Positions 52,656 through 63,798 are shown, numbered from the stretch's first letter. The stretch: DNA of 64,000 bases from Aculops lycopersici (GCA_015350385.1 WNKI01000001.1:8084404-8148403), one strand, 5' to 3'. Translations and numbers: made by a program. The notes: generated by a model from the sequence alone, not told the origin.

Positions 52656-53543
52656 TTAGTGTATTTTTCCATGACTCAATAAGGATACAACCAACTCGTA
52701 AGTGGACATTGTAATGGCAGTAAATGGTATAGCTCTAAGCAGTTGGATTGACAGACCGCGATACAAACCCACTGGTCCTTCCTCCTTCCAAACCAACCTT
52801 AACGTTTGCATGAACGACTTGTAAATGGCACCCTCTTCTCTGAGTCGTGTCCTTGCAACTTCATGTGGATAAGCTATTGCACAGGCACAACTTTTACTAG
52901 CGGCACTTATGAACATGTATTGGAAAAATATATATTTATCAAAGTTGTCATCATTTGATGGATTCTGTAATCTCTTTTGCTTAATTTGAGCTTTAAAGAA
53001 TTCGTAGATAACAAAATGGACTATGGTTTCTGAAATACCAACATAACTAGCAGTAATACCCTTGTAAAAGCCTGAGAAGCCAGATGTCGTCCAAATTTGC
53101 TTTACACATTGTCTAACACTAATAGTCTCCTTACTTAACTGTAATCTAGTTTTAACTAGCCAAATTGGATTGGTTGCGGTGCAAGAGACAAATCCTGCAC
53201 TTGCAGCACTTGTCATATGTATAAATGGATGCTCTGGTGAGTCTATAAATGAATTATTGAGTAAACTTTTCGCTGTTGAATAGGTGGAAAAATATATCGC
53301 TCTCGATGGTGCAATGCCGACTAAATTTGGACCTAATCCCTTAAACAATGCTCTCCAACCTTCCTTGACCACTACGGTTCTAAAGCACTTGACCATGCTG
53401 AGATTATCAACGTTCAATGTTGCCTTGGCCGATGATTGCAGCCTAGTTTTTATCACTTCTAGAGGACATGTGACGATTGCCCCTATCGTACCCGCAGTGC
53501 CACCGGCAATAAGGTGAATGAAGGTATCGGCATATGGATACAT
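52656..53543 (-). CDS. SLC25A36: mitochondrial pyrimidine nucleotide carrier, SLC25A33/36 (Rim2) type
   Basis: SLC25A33/36 (PNC1/2, yeast Rim2) exchange pyrimidine nucleotides across the mitochondrial inner membrane. The 295-residue protein has three carrier repeats with their PX(D/E)XX(K/R) signatures: CPLEVIKTRLQSS, NPIWLVKTRLQLS and YPHEVARTRLREEG. The triad CPLEV / ATNPIWL / AYPHEV and the segments FKGLGPNLVGIAPSRAIYF, YKGITASYVGISETIVHFV and YRGLSIQLLRAIPFTAITM match this subfamily closely. The start is the ATG at 53543 (MYPYADTFIHLIAGG); upstream in-frame codons have no ATG. Length is typical. Choosing between A33 and A36 needs a tree. Confidence 0.94.
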   Translation of the reverse strand: MYPYADTFIHLIAGGTAGTIGAIVTCPLEVIKTRLQSSAKATLNVDNLSMVKCFRTVVVKEGWRALFKGLGPNLVGIAPSRAIYFSTYSTAKSLLNNSFIDSPEHPFIHMTSAASAGFVSCTATNPIWLVKTRLQLSKETISVRQCVKQIWTTSGFSGFYKGITASYVGISETIVHFVIYEFFKAQIKQKRLQNPSNDDNFDKYIFFQYMFISAASKSCACAIAYPHEVARTRLREEGAIYKSFMQTLRLVWKEEGPVGLYRGLSIQLLRAIPFTAITMSTYELVVSLLSHGKIH

Positions 53544-53910
53544 ATGTAGTATGATGTATGTTGAGGGTATACATATAATATAAATTTCTATCAATGTGAT
53601 TAATATGTATGATATAGCTATATAATAATGATATATTATATACAGAGAAAGGGTATCGATAAATTTTGGAACATCGTTAGAGCAAGCACGCGTGACTGTT
53701 CAACAACAACAACACCGACCTCGACTTAAGCAATACGACGAAAACAACAACAACTCTTAGCACTTTCCAATGAATACTGCCGCTCTCATTGCATTCTACA
53801 TTCGTTTGCATATGGTGTTTACGAGTTGGACAATTCTATTATTTCGCGACTAGGTAACTTGATTAAAACATTTCAACTGCTAAGATTTATTATTCCGTTT
53901 TGTCACGGCA
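53544..53910. other. intergenic
   Basis: This is an AT-rich upstream region of the SLC25 gene. TTTATT at about 53886-53891 gives a minus-strand AATAAA roughly 20 nt past the hexosaminidase stop. Confidence 0.45.
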
Positions 53911-55581
53911 TCAGCAGTAGCCTGGTCCGTTAACTGGCTCCGCATTGATATTCCTATACCTAAATCTACACCTCATTTGCTCCAGGCGATTCAAGAACTC
54001 CTCTGTGTCATTGGCCGACTCTGGACTCCATAATCTCTCGGCAGCAGCAGAGGCTCTTGGCCAAGTTCTGGAAACAACATTAGTATCATCCACCCATTCG
54101 GTCCACATGCAAATCTCTCCACCTAATACCTGATACTTCAACTTATTGCTAACCTGTAATCCCCTCGTGGGATCACACTTGTAGTATTTAATCCAGTCTT
54201 GGCCATAGTCAATGTAGTTGAGATACCAGCATGAGGATAGTAGAGCATGATATCCACTAGATACAACTCTCTTTAGTTCAGCCAAATATTTGGGCTCGTC
54301 GTTGATGTCCTTCCAAACGTGAATTATTGTGTCTTTAGGCAGCTCAGCGCCATTGTCGAACACCTCCTGCCAGACAACCATTTGCTTCCCCGCCTCCCTG
54401 ATAACCTTGTACAATTTTCTCAAGTACAGATTACTCAATCCCTCATATTCTGTTATATTGTGGGATGCCATCCATTTTGCAATCTCGGGACTCGACTTCC
54501 AACAGTCAAAATCAACTTCATCGCCACCCGCGTGAAAGAAACGATCTGGAATCAGAGAGCCAAACTCTCTGACTAATTTCGACACAATAGTTAATGACTC
54601 CTCTTTAGTTGGATCTATGGGACCAAAATCTCCGTTCTTCACGCCTGAATCGTAGCATTCGCTTAGTAGTCCATCAATGTACCTGAGCGCATATGAATGG
54701 CCAGGTGTATCAAGTTCCGCCATAACCCTAATGCCGCGCATCGAGGCAAACTGAACCACGTGCTTGACATCGGTTTGACTATAGACCATGCTTGGTCTGA
54801 AGGCTGTCTTCTCTGCCAATTGGGGGTAGGTCTTACTTTGCAAAGGAAACGACTGATCGTCGACCATATGCCAGTGGAAGACATTGAGCTTGTTGTAAGA
54901 CATTGCATCCAGCAGTTTTATTATGTTGTCCACGGAGATATAGTGGCGCGCCGTATCTAGCATGAAGCCACGATGCTTAAATCTCGGCTCGTCATCCACA
55001 AAAACTGGCTGGACTCCGTAGACTCCAGGCGATACGTTAAAGATCAACTGTGAGAAAGTCTCCAATCCTCTTAGGATTCCCCAACAACCCTTGGCAGTTA
55101 AATCGGCCACATAAACTCCATCTTTAGCCGTATCCTTGGTCACGCTCAATTTATATGACTCGTCCATTTCGGCATTGGGAATTGTGTCACACTGGAATGG
55201 TACATCATCAGCTTGCGACGGATCCTTTCCGATGTTTAGCACTTCAACTCTACCCAATCGTTTGCGATCTGTAATGGCGAGATCCTTGTCCTCCGGCTTG
55301 AGATCGTCAAAGAACAAGTTGCCTGTGTACCTGTCAACTGCCAAGGTGACCACTGGACAGTATTTGATATCGTCGGACAGAAGAACCTTAAGGCTACTGG
55401 GGATGATCGATGCATAATCTGCTCCATTGATGAAGTTGATGTCCTTGGGCCTCGGTATCACGCTGCCCACTGTCCTCTTGGTGGCATTCCGCATATAAAC
55501 AAAGCCATTTGTCGAATCTGACAACGCTAGCAACTGGACTAGGCAAGCTATTGCCAGGATTTTAAGTTCTAATTGCCACAT
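53911..55581 (-). CDS. HEXB: beta-hexosaminidase (GH20), HEXA/HEXB type
   Basis: Beta-N-acetylhexosaminidase removes terminal GlcNAc/GalNAc from glycans and glycolipids in lysosomes, using substrate-assisted catalysis. The 556-residue protein has a signal peptide (MWQLELKILAIACLVQLLAL), an N-terminal GH20b domain and the GH20 barrel from about residue 205 (RGFMLDTARHYISVDNIIKL, NKLNVFHWHMVDDQSFPLQS). The catalytic Asp-Glu pair sits in FHAGGDEVDFDCW at about 352-353. Later motifs HVWKDI, LLSSCWYLNYI, GGEICMWTEWVD and RASAAAERLWS line the active site. Length equals the human HEXB subunit. A TTTACAG acceptor-like site just upstream of the ATG suggests a 5' UTR intron. Chitinolytic hexosaminidases are a relative, but the sequence pattern favours the lysosomal HEXA/B group. 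Confidence 0.95.
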   Translation of the reverse strand: MWQLELKILAIACLVQLLALSDSTNGFVYMRNATKRTVGSVIPRPKDINFINGADYASIIPSSLKVLLSDDIKYCPVVTLAVDRYTGNLFFDDLKPEDKDLAITDRKRLGRVEVLNIGKDPSQADDVPFQCDTIPNAEMDESYKLSVTKDTAKDGVYVADLTAKGCWGILRGLETFSQLIFNVSPGVYGVQPVFVDDEPRFKHRGFMLDTARHYISVDNIIKLLDAMSYNKLNVFHWHMVDDQSFPLQSKTYPQLAEKTAFRPSMVYSQTDVKHVVQFASMRGIRVMAELDTPGHSYALRYIDGLLSECYDSGVKNGDFGPIDPTKEESLTIVSKLVREFGSLIPDRFFHAGGDEVDFDCWKSSPEIAKWMASHNITEYEGLSNLYLRKLYKVIREAGKQMVVWQEVFDNGAELPKDTIIHVWKDINDEPKYLAELKRVVSSGYHALLSSCWYLNYIDYGQDWIKYYKCDPTRGLQVSNKLKYQVLGGEICMWTEWVDDTNVVSRTWPRASAAAERLWSPESANDTEEFLNRLEQMRCRFRYRNINAEPVNGPGYC

Positions 55582-56708
55582 CGTATTTCTTTTGCACCTG
55601 TAAAGAATCTGGTCAAAAATGATGGTAATATCAATAAATCACCAGGTAATGTCCAGACGACGAGTTGTCCGACTGCGACCAGCAGTCGCTAGTGGCGCAA
55701 TGCGTGGGTCTCATTGTGTGCGACAACCTGTTGTTGCAGAATTTGCGCGCTACTTTCTGTCTAGCTAACGTGCTGCGCTATGCACTAATATTTGCAATCT
55801 GCCGACCATAACAATCAATGGGAAAAGTTTTAGCCGCAACTTAAATTACAGCACGACAACACTGACTTGACGATATCAGCTTGGTTCATCAGTTTGTCTC
55901 TATCTCTCTTTCTTCTTTTGTAAACTTGCATTCATTGCACTCTTCTTTGTTATTTTAAGTACTGTATCTCGACTCCACAAAAGTGTCGCCTCTTTGTGAC
56001 AGCAATGGCGACGATATTGATAGACCGCTGCCGCCGACGATGACGACGGCGGTTGTTGTAGTTGTAGCATTTGGTTACGGGAATCTGAGCAGTCTCTTAC
56101 TCTAGAGTGGGAAGTACGATACCATCAGTTTGATCTGACTAGATGCGTTTGTATTCAAACATATTTAGTTAGTCGTCAATATACCATCAATAGTATTACG
56201 TGTATATCATTGTGTAGAGTAGTTTGCTCGAGGAAGATGGAACAAGTTGCCAGTCCACAGGTCAAGTGAGTTGTTGACGCCGCAACTTCTAGTAGGATAG
56301 CGAGCGAGATAGACAGATGGAGATGGAGAAAAAAACTGGTTACTTCAAGACGAGCAAGCTAGTTAGTGATGAGATAAGGAAGTTGGGGGTGTTAGTTTGC
56401 ATGTTGCTAATTAAGTTTACTAATAAGCATGGGCGCAATACATTATATGAAATTGATACAATGAAGTGGACGAGCAAATCAGCTCGTAACTCGTTCGTTT
56501 CATTGAGCGCCCTGGCGGCAACGGCTCAACAAGTGGTTGGTGGTAGTGGCGGCGGCGGCGGCGGCAGCGGCGGTCGAGTTAGACTGACTGGCGACAGAGG
56601 AACTGGCTTAAGTTGTAGGCGGCATGTTGTCTTTGCGTTGTATTGTGTCTCAAACATTTGGTGACACTTGTTGCAGCTTCGGCTGCTGCTTCCGCTAGCG
56701 CGTTAACA
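55582..56708. other. intergenic, upstream of the hexosaminidase gene
   Basis: No supported gene. ACCTGTTG occurs at 55726-55733. A plus-strand ORF at 56317-56664 ends in a GGC-coded Gly run and has no domain. Confidence 0.35.
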
Positions 56709-58850
56709 TTATGCTGTGGTCGCTTCCTCCTTGCCGCCTAGTTCCAATAACTTCAATTTTTGCTGTTGCAATTTGTACTTCTTAACTCTCTGCTGTTTCT
56801 TCACTTTTGTTAGCATGTGTAAAGTTCCAAATAAAAAGAATAAAACTACTGAACCTATTAGATTGCAAACGATCAAAATTAATGCATTGTCAATAATGTG
56901 ATGGCCAATAATGAGCGAGTTTAAGGCAACATTGAACATTGAACCTAGGATAAAAATTCCACTAACTGTATTGGTGACCTTGGAGATTTTGTCATCATAG
57001 AAGGAGACGATTGCTGGAAATAATGGACCACAGCCAATGCCGAATAGGCAGATGCTAAACCAGAGCAATCGCTCGGCTGTGTTTGCAAATATAAGCATTA
57101 GAACATTACCAAATGCCATGACGCCTGAGCAACCGTAGAACAGCTTATGGGGCGGCAATTTGGCGGCCACATAGATGCCACCTGCTCGGCCAACGGCAAA
57201 GCTAATAGTCAATGCCGAGGACATTAATGCGGCCGTTGATTTTGGCAACTGGAGGTCAATATTAACCGCAAAGGTGGCCAAATAATTCATGCTTGTAATT
57301 TCAATGCCGCAATAGAACGACAGGCACATGGCGGCCAAGGCAATAGCTAGCATCACGTAATAGGGCGGCCGGCCGACGAGTTGCTCGCGGCACTTTGAGG
57401 TAATCTTTTGGGGTTGTGGTTGGAGTTGGAGTTGAGTTTGAGGTTGCAGTAGTGGTTGTGGTTGTTGCTGAAGTTGTGGTTGTGGTTGTTGTAGAAGTGG
57501 TTGTAGAAGAGGCTGTGGTTCTTGTTCTGGTTCTTGCCGTGGTTCTTGTTGTGGTTGTGGTTGTGATTCTGGTTTTGGTTCTGGCTCTTGTTCTTCTGGT
57601 TTCGGTTGCGGCTGTAAAGGTGGTTGCGGTTCTGGTTCTAATTGTTGCTCTTCTTTTAGTTCTTGTTGTGGTTGTGGTGGTGGCTGCAACTGGAGCTGCG
57701 GCTGCGGTTGCGGTTGTTGAATCAATGATGTATTTTCAGGTGTTGCTAATTGTTGCTGATTGTTTGCTGATGCTGCTGTTGCTACTACCGCTTGTGTTGA
57801 TGCTTGATTCAAGTTTGGCATTTCCACGGCCACAACATTGACAGAGTCGCGCTCCTCCAAATAGTAGAGGAATAGGATGAGCAAGGCTGCTGTTATCGAG
57901 GTTAAACCCGAAACAGCATAGGGTATGTGGATTCTTGATTCATTGTCGTTGTTTGTAATTGTCGTTGAGCCACTTGTTTTGCCAGTTATTTTATCCAGCT
58001 CGTCCTTACTCTCAACAGAGAGGAAGGGTTCCACAACCAAGGGACCAAGTGCGCAACCTAAGGCAAATGTAAAGTGCAATGCCTGGAGCCACTGGTCGCC
58101 GCCTGGCCACATTTCCAATATCCATACGTTAGCGCCGCAATCCGTTCCGCCGGCGCACATCATTTTAAACACCGTGATGCAGGTAAATATCAAGAAGCTT
58201 GTAATGTAGGGCGTAATTATGTTTGCAACTCCAAATATAATGAAGTAGGTAGCGATGAGAATTTGCCTATTGACATAGTTGAACAGGAAGCCGCCTGTTG
58301 TTGTCATTGATGTTGTGTTTGTGTTTAAGGTTGAAGTAGGATACAATTAGTCTAACTTGTTATCATCAACCATCTCGTCATATTAATTTCGGACACTATC
58401 TCCAATCGAAAATATATACTATCAATACTCACTGAAAAGGCCCCCAAAGGCGTAGGCCAAACTGGCAAAGGCCAATGAGAATGACATGGTGTCATTGTTA
58501 ACATGTAACAAATCAATGAGATCCATCAACGTGGGCCCCTGAATGGCCACATAAAATCCCTATGTTTATTATATAGCGTATCATTTATATATATATATAT
58601 AAAAGTTGTTTGAATTATATATATATACACACAATTTTGATTTTGATTTGTTTTTGAGTTGAAGACAATTTTTCAGATGGGTAAATTCAAATTTATAAAG
58701 GAGGACGAGAAAGATGGAGAAAGGCATAGTTAGTGGAAATCTTGGAAAAAGTTTGCACGAGAAAAAGTAAAACAAAACAAAACTTACCAAAGTGAAGCTA
58801 CCGAAAATGACGACCAAAGTGGTGGGCATCCGAAGCTTTGCCGACACCAT
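56709..58850 (-). CDS. MFS transporter, MFSD4 / sodium-dependent glucose transporter 1-like, three exons
   Basis: Minus-strand join: exon 1 58850..58788 (21 codons, ends at GTAAGT), exon 2 58559..58433 (ends TTTTCA|GTGAGT), exon 3 58294..56709. Phases 0 and 1 agree and the total is 591 residues. The junctions rebuild a normal MFS start: MVSAKLRMPTTLVVIFGSFT, then GFYVAIQGPTLMDLIDLLHV, then SLAYAFGGLFS-GFLFNYVNR. The G-P-T-L-x-D-L motif and the later CGANVWILEMWPGGDQWLQA and ALGCALGPLVVEPFL resemble the MFSD4A/MFSD4B (NaGLT1) family. About 12 membrane helices are visible. The loop between helices 6 and 7 (about residues 225-370) is expanded to about 145 Q/P/E-rich residues. Substrate is unknown; sugar transport is inferred from the family. 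Confidence 0.82.
57400..57720 (-). repeat. (QP)n/(EP)n-coding low-complexity tract in the MFS loop
   Basis: Plus-strand GGTTGTGGTT/GGTTCT-type units encode Gln-Pro and Glu-Pro repeats in the central cytoplasmic loop. The opposite-strand poly-Val ORF is an artefact. Confidence 0.85.
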
Positions 58851-60651
58851 GATTATGGCTCGGTAGTTATTATTATATAACTATATATCCTATTATAAAT
58901 ATATAATTTCTTTCCTCCCCTATTCCTGTTTCTGATTGTATATAGATATTTATATATGTATATATATATTATAATTATTATTATTCCTTGATAAATTATA
59001 ATAAAATATACTGTCTCTCTTTCTCTTTCTCTGGTGGCGTTATGCTATATGTATAGTTGTAAACCAACCGTCGTCTTCGACGGTCGTGTCTTGAAGAAAT
59101 CGCAAATTTTTGCGGGTTGCCTTCTATTCCTATTTCTCTATGTATCTGTCTCTTTCTCTCTCTGTCTCGCTTTTGCTGCCTTGGAAGTCGATTTCTCTTC
59201 TATCTCCGCTGCACTCTAGTGGCCGCCAAAGTCTCAGTAGTGTCGTCGTCGTCGTCGTCGCCGCCAAGACTCTTGTTGCGAGCCTCTCTCTCTCTCTCAC
59301 ACACACTTTGGTGCTAATTGAGAGTTTCGTGGTGCCGCCGTCGTGGACTTGGTCTTCGTGGTCGTCGTTGTCGACGTCGTCGTCGTCGCCACTGCCACTG
59401 CCGTTGCCGCTCTTCTCTCTTCGCAGCATCCAAAAGCTTGAAGAAAAAACCTAATGTGTTTGCCTGTTTGTTTGCTCTCTAGCTCGCTCGCTTGCTCACT
59501 TGCTCGTTTGCTTGTGTTTCGTGACGCTTGGGGGAGATTCAATGCGATACTATTGATACTATTGTGGTCAGGGGGAATAGCAGCAGAGAGTCTTCGCGTC
59601 CAAAGACTCGAAGACTTGCGAGCTCAATAGCGTCTAGCTGGCTACCAAGACGCGCAAGAGGAAGGCGAGATAGCATAGCGATAACTCTAGCTGCTAGCAG
59701 CTAGATGCAAGTGAGCGTCGGGCGGCCAACCGCACAGGCCTTTTGCTGCGGCGAGAGAGTTGGTGCCAATAACATAGCGGCGGCTGCGGTGGTAGCAGCG
59801 AGACACACGCACCACGATATCGCTGCATGCCGTCGTCTCATTGACTCGCTTGCTCGCTAGCCAACTAGCTGGCTAGTTTCAATAATTGCGTTACATTTAT
59901 CAGTGGCAGGACAAATCTGCGAGCGGGAAATATCGCAGTGTTCAAGCGGCTATCCTGCCTAATTTTCTCAAGTAGTTTAGATCGAATGGGACGCAATAAT
60001 TGAAACTAGCTGGCTCGTCGGAACGGCCAGTCCAGTAATAACATTGGCCATCCAATGGCGCTCTCTCCATTGGAACGGCCATTGAGCGAGCTCTATGCCA
60101 GAGTCTCTGTGTAAAATGGCATAGAGCCCACGACACACACACACACACACACGAAAAGTGGTGGTGTGCCGATGTGAGACTGAAACTGTGTCGCCCGCCC
60201 GCTCACTCGCTCTTGGCACTATGTGTCTCGCTTTCTGATTCAAGTTTTACAGTCTCGAGCTTCCACCATTTTCGCCGAAGTAAACAGGTCGCTAGGTGCC
60301 CATCCAGCTGGCATTTTGCGAAGGAGCGACCGCTCGCTCGTATGTTGCTGCTAGCGCGTGTGTGTGGTGCGTATGTGCGTGTGTCGAAGGTGTATGGCTG
60401 TACCGTGTGGTTGTGTGTGTGTGTGTGTGTGTGTCTGTGTGTGTTAGTGTGTTTGCGTGCAGCGTATTGATTCTGTGTGTGTGTATTTGCGTGTGTGTGT
60501 GTGTAGAAAAGCAAAAAGTTGGACCACTTGGCTAGCTCCCCGATAACACACTGCTAGCGATCCGAGCAGTATACTTCGCTATCTTAACAGCGCGCGTGCA
60601 GTGGCGCCAAACGCGTGCTTGCCTCACGCTCACAGGAGAGGGCCAGTTGAT
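58851..60651. other. intergenic, no supported gene; simple repeats
   Basis: AT-rich TATA-type sequence runs to about 59010, then (TC)n near 59285, GTC-rich sequence at 59240-59400, (CA)n at 60131-60151 and interrupted (TG)n at 60409-60506. ORFs here are all products of these repeats. Confidence 0.4.
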
Positions 60652-60671
60652 CGAGTGTAAATTTACACTCG
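60652..60671. repeat. perfect 20-nt palindrome
   Basis: CGAGTGTAAATTTACACTCG is fully self-complementary with no spacer. It lies 77 nt before a second inverted repeat. Confidence 0.9.
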
Positions 60672-60748
60672 CAATATGAGTATCGAGTTTCACACTGGCA
60701 CGCGCCAGGCAAACTTGCTGATGATTATTATAGGCAAACTCCATTAAA

Positions 60749-60786
60749 ATTAACCCTCCCATTCTTATTGGAATGGGAGGGTTAAT
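60749..60786. repeat. perfect inverted repeat: 16-bp stem, 6-nt loop
   Basis: ATTAACCCTCCCATTC at 60749-60764 and its exact reverse complement at 60771-60786 flank the loop TTATTG. Stem pairing stops right outside (A opposite G). The stem is too short for a typical microRNA precursor, though flanking imperfect pairing was not tested. Confidence 0.92.
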
Positions 60787-62382
60787 GGCGAGATTAACTA
60801 AATTGGTAGTCAAATAGAACTCTTGGTCGTATTTAGTCCATCACGCGAATGTGACGCTTGTCGGTTGTGCGAAGCAGCGGCGGCGGGGTCGGCAGCAGCA
60901 CAATGAAGAATGATAATAAAGTCAACAGGTCGCTGGTTTGAACCTTTTTGCAGGTAGATATTGAGAAAAAAAAAATAATAAGTGACGCCAACTAATTGTC
61001 GTTCCTACCGACTGACTGATGGATCGACTTAAATAATTAACCGGGCCAACTTGGTGTGCGGGAAAAAGTTGGACACTCTGAAGGTGGGATTAGCGCAAAG
61101 GTCGCGTGGGAGGCGGCGTTGCAGTTGCATCTCACAAGAATGTGTTCGATTGATTTTTTGATGATGATTTTCGGTCTGTCTAGTAAATTAATGAACAACA
61201 ACAAACATGAGGAGAGGATTCAAGATTAGATATCATTATATTGACTAACAACATTGAATGAGCAATGTTATCCAATTATGAATTCCTTGCAAGAATTGAA
61301 TGTAATGTGAGTCTCATCATCAGCGATTAAAATGAATAGGTGAGTGGAGCGGAATGCTTGGCCTCTAGCCCTTAGGGTTGCTGGTCAGGGAGGTTAGCCA
61401 TAGCCTTAGTCTCAGCCTCAGTTCTGGCGAGGGCAGCCCTCGAGGCAATCATATCAATTTTTATGCAGATGCTAGTTGTCGCTTGTAGGTAGCCGCTTCC
61501 TGACCCTGAGGCTAGCATAACAGAATGAGGGTTGGTTAGGAAAAAGCTGTTCAGCTCTCTAGCCTGTAAGTTTGGCCTAAAGGCAAATCTTTGCTCAACA
61601 CTGTTTGTAAGAAAGATAGCGAGGTGTACTATTACGAGTATGATTACGATTAACAGCGAGCGAGTGAGAAATCAGATACAGGTAAGGGAAAGATGAGAGA
61701 GAGCGCGCTTGTGTTTGTGTGTGTGTTGCGAGAAAAAAGTTGGAGAAAGGAGTTGCTGCCAGACACGCGAAATTTCGGTCTGAAGAAAAGAAGTCCTCTA
61801 TGGGAATAGAATGAAATGAAACGGAATGAAATGAAATGGTATAAAAGAAGAGGGATAGGGACGAACAATAGGCCGACAAACTAAGGTGCTTTATATCTAG
61901 TATTATTAAATCTATTTTTATTTTATACTTAATGAATTATTTAATTCACTCTCTATAACTCTCCCCCTCTCTTGTCATTTGTCGTGGATAAAATTTAACG
62001 CAACTCTAGGTTATGGAGGGTCAATTTTTTTCTTCTTTCCCCAATTCCATTTGCATCAATTTGTCTCATTAACTCTCATTCTCATTTTCATTTCCATTAA
62101 AACTTGTGGTTTTTTACTACGACTTACGCCACCATTCTAAAATCTCCTCTCTTTCTACACAAGCAAATTTCATTCGCTCGGAGAGAGATTCTATTCTGAT
62201 CTCCTGTTGCTTGTGATATCAAACCAAGAGTTTTCCTATGACGACCGCTGATGAGTTGATGGAGGGTGCCAATATCAACACTAAATGGAGGGAATAAGGA
62301 AATATATATTTGAACCACTACTCTACCATCATCAAGTTGCGTAGTGGCGGTGGTTTAGCTATGGTTGGCCAAAAAGGTTAGT
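60787..62382. other. intergenic, no supported gene
   Basis: CAACAGGT occurs at 60923-60930. A TATAAAAG at 61840-61847 (plus strand) lacks a good initiator and has no gene after it. Short ORFs show no domains. The 3' UTR of the cuticle gene lies at the right-hand end. Confidence 0.35.
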
Positions 62383-63677
62383 TTAGTAGCGCTTGGCGGC
62401 AACTGGTGCAATCTTAGCTGGCGCTGCCTGTTGGTAAACTGGAACTAGAACGCTGCTCGAGTATTGCTCCTGTTGCTGCTGTTGGCCGTAGCCGCCGCGA
62501 GCCTGTTGGCCATAGTTGGAGGCTGACTTGCTGGTGTAGCTAGACTTTTGAGCTGACCCATAGTTGGACATCTGTTGCTTTGGCGCCGAGTACGAGTTTC
62601 CGCCCTGAGCTCCGTAGGAGTTGCCGCTTCCGTATGAGGACTTGGCTGGTGCAGCCATAGCGGCCGATGAGGAGCCGTATGATGAGGATCCGTATGATGA
62701 GCCCGAGTTTCCGGCGTAGTAGTTGCTGGGTGGCTCGTAGGCGTGGAGCTCAACGTCGGCCGGCGACTCGTTGGCTGTACCTGGCTCGTTGGTCTTGATG
62801 GTGGCGCGGAAACCGTGCTCGTCGGCAACGTAGTCAACTTGGCGGTAGACTCCATAGGCGTCGGTGTATCCGTAGCTTCCGGTGCGCTTGCCGTAGTCGT
62901 CGCCGGTTTCCTTGTGGTACTGGGCGCCGCCGTAGCCGTCGTTGATGTCGTATCCCCAAGCGAATGGTTGTGGTGGATAGTATGGCTCCTCGTATTTGGC
63001 GGCCTTTGGTGCGGCGTACGAGCTGGCGGCCTGTTGGCCGTAGCCGGAGTTGTATGAGTTACCTGAAGATTGTTGCTTTCCGTAGCCGGAAGACTTTTGT
63101 GCGGCCCCGCCGTATGAGCTGGCGGCTGGAGTGCGGTCGTCGTAGGAGCTACCGGCAGCCGAGCTTGGGGCTCTGTAGCTGGTCATCTGTTGTGGCTGGT
63201 ATGAGGCTTGCTCATATTGCTGCTGTGGTTGCTCATATGACGTTTGCTCTTGCTGTCCGTAGGACATTTGTTGTTGTTGTTGCTGCTGCTGCTGGTAACC
63301 GTAGGTCTGTGGGCTTGGGGCCATCTTGCGCTGGTTGTAGCCACCGTTTGACTGCTGGTATTGCGCAACGGCGCACTGGGCCGCTAGGCAGAGGGTTAGG
63401 GCTCCCTGTTTCGTTGTATGTATTGAGTGTCATTCATTCATTGTTAAATTTTGAGCATCAACAGGTTGGTTGGGTTGTGTTGTGATGATTTTGTTTGGTA
63501 TGTGATACGTAATTATTTGCGGTTAGTAACTTGTCATCACATAGCAGTGGCATTAACTTGAGGTCTTCGGTGGGTTTGAGGCATAAACTTTTTGGCATAA
63601 CGAGAAAGTTTGTTGAAAGAGAAAGAAAGGAGAGAGAGAGAGGAATCAAATTTACTTACGATCAAATATGAGTTCAT
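62383..63677 (-). CDS. RR-type cuticle protein (chitin-binding), two exons
   Basis: Structural cuticle protein that binds chitin through the Rebers-Riddiford domain. Minus-strand join: exon 1 63677..63660 (six codons, MNSYLI, then GTAAGT) and exon 2 63405..62383, phase 0, total 346 residues. The junction restores a signal peptide, MNSYLI-GALTLCLAAQCAVA, cleaved before QYQQS. The chitin-binding domain is at about 145-215 (PPQPFAWGYDINDGYGGAQY, GSYGYTDAYGVYRQVDYVAD, GFRATIKTNEPGTANES), the arachnid form of the RR consensus. Both flanks are Q/S/Y/G-rich with many SSYG, SGYG and QQQ units, typical of disordered matrix sequence. An intron inside the signal peptide is a usual feature of arthropod cuticle genes. 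A minus-strand TATA box lies about 115 nt upstream. Confidence 0.93.
63406..63659 (-). other. intron of the cuticle gene
   Basis: The 254-nt intron runs from GTAAGT to a GAAACAG acceptor and interrupts the signal peptide after six codons. It contains CAACAGGT at 63459-63466. Confidence 0.85.
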
Positions 63678-63790
63678 GGTTTGGCTTCTATGTGAAAGGG
63701 TCTTTCTATCGATTTATAATGCTCCTTCTATTTGTTGTTGTCGTTGAGCTGATAATTGGTTGTGATGCTCTAATTCGAAAGCGCGTGTTG

Positions 63791-63798
63791 CTTTTATA
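63791..63798 (-). promoter_or_regulatory. TATA box of the cuticle gene
   Basis: The minus strand reads GGAGTATAAAAGCAAC. The first T is at 63798, putting the start near 63763-63768, about 90 nt upstream of the ATG. Cuticle genes are typically TATA-driven and strongly stage-regulated. Confidence 0.7.

Noticed and set aside
57416..57841. 141-codon valine-rich plus-strand ORF
   Set aside because: It is antisense to the Q/P-rich loop of the MFS transporter, where the coding frame is supported by membrane helices on both sides and by splice phases.
60203..60535. ORFs rich in HTHTHT or CVCVCV
   Set aside because: They are translations of the (TG)n/(CA)n simple repeats.
60749..60786. MicroRNA precursor
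   Set aside because: The perfect stem is only 16 bp with a 6-nt loop, shorter than usual precursors. It is kept as an inverted repeat instead.
61840..61847. TATAAAAG on the plus strand as a promoter
   Set aside because: There is no initiator-like TCA at about 30 nt and no plus-strand gene follows.
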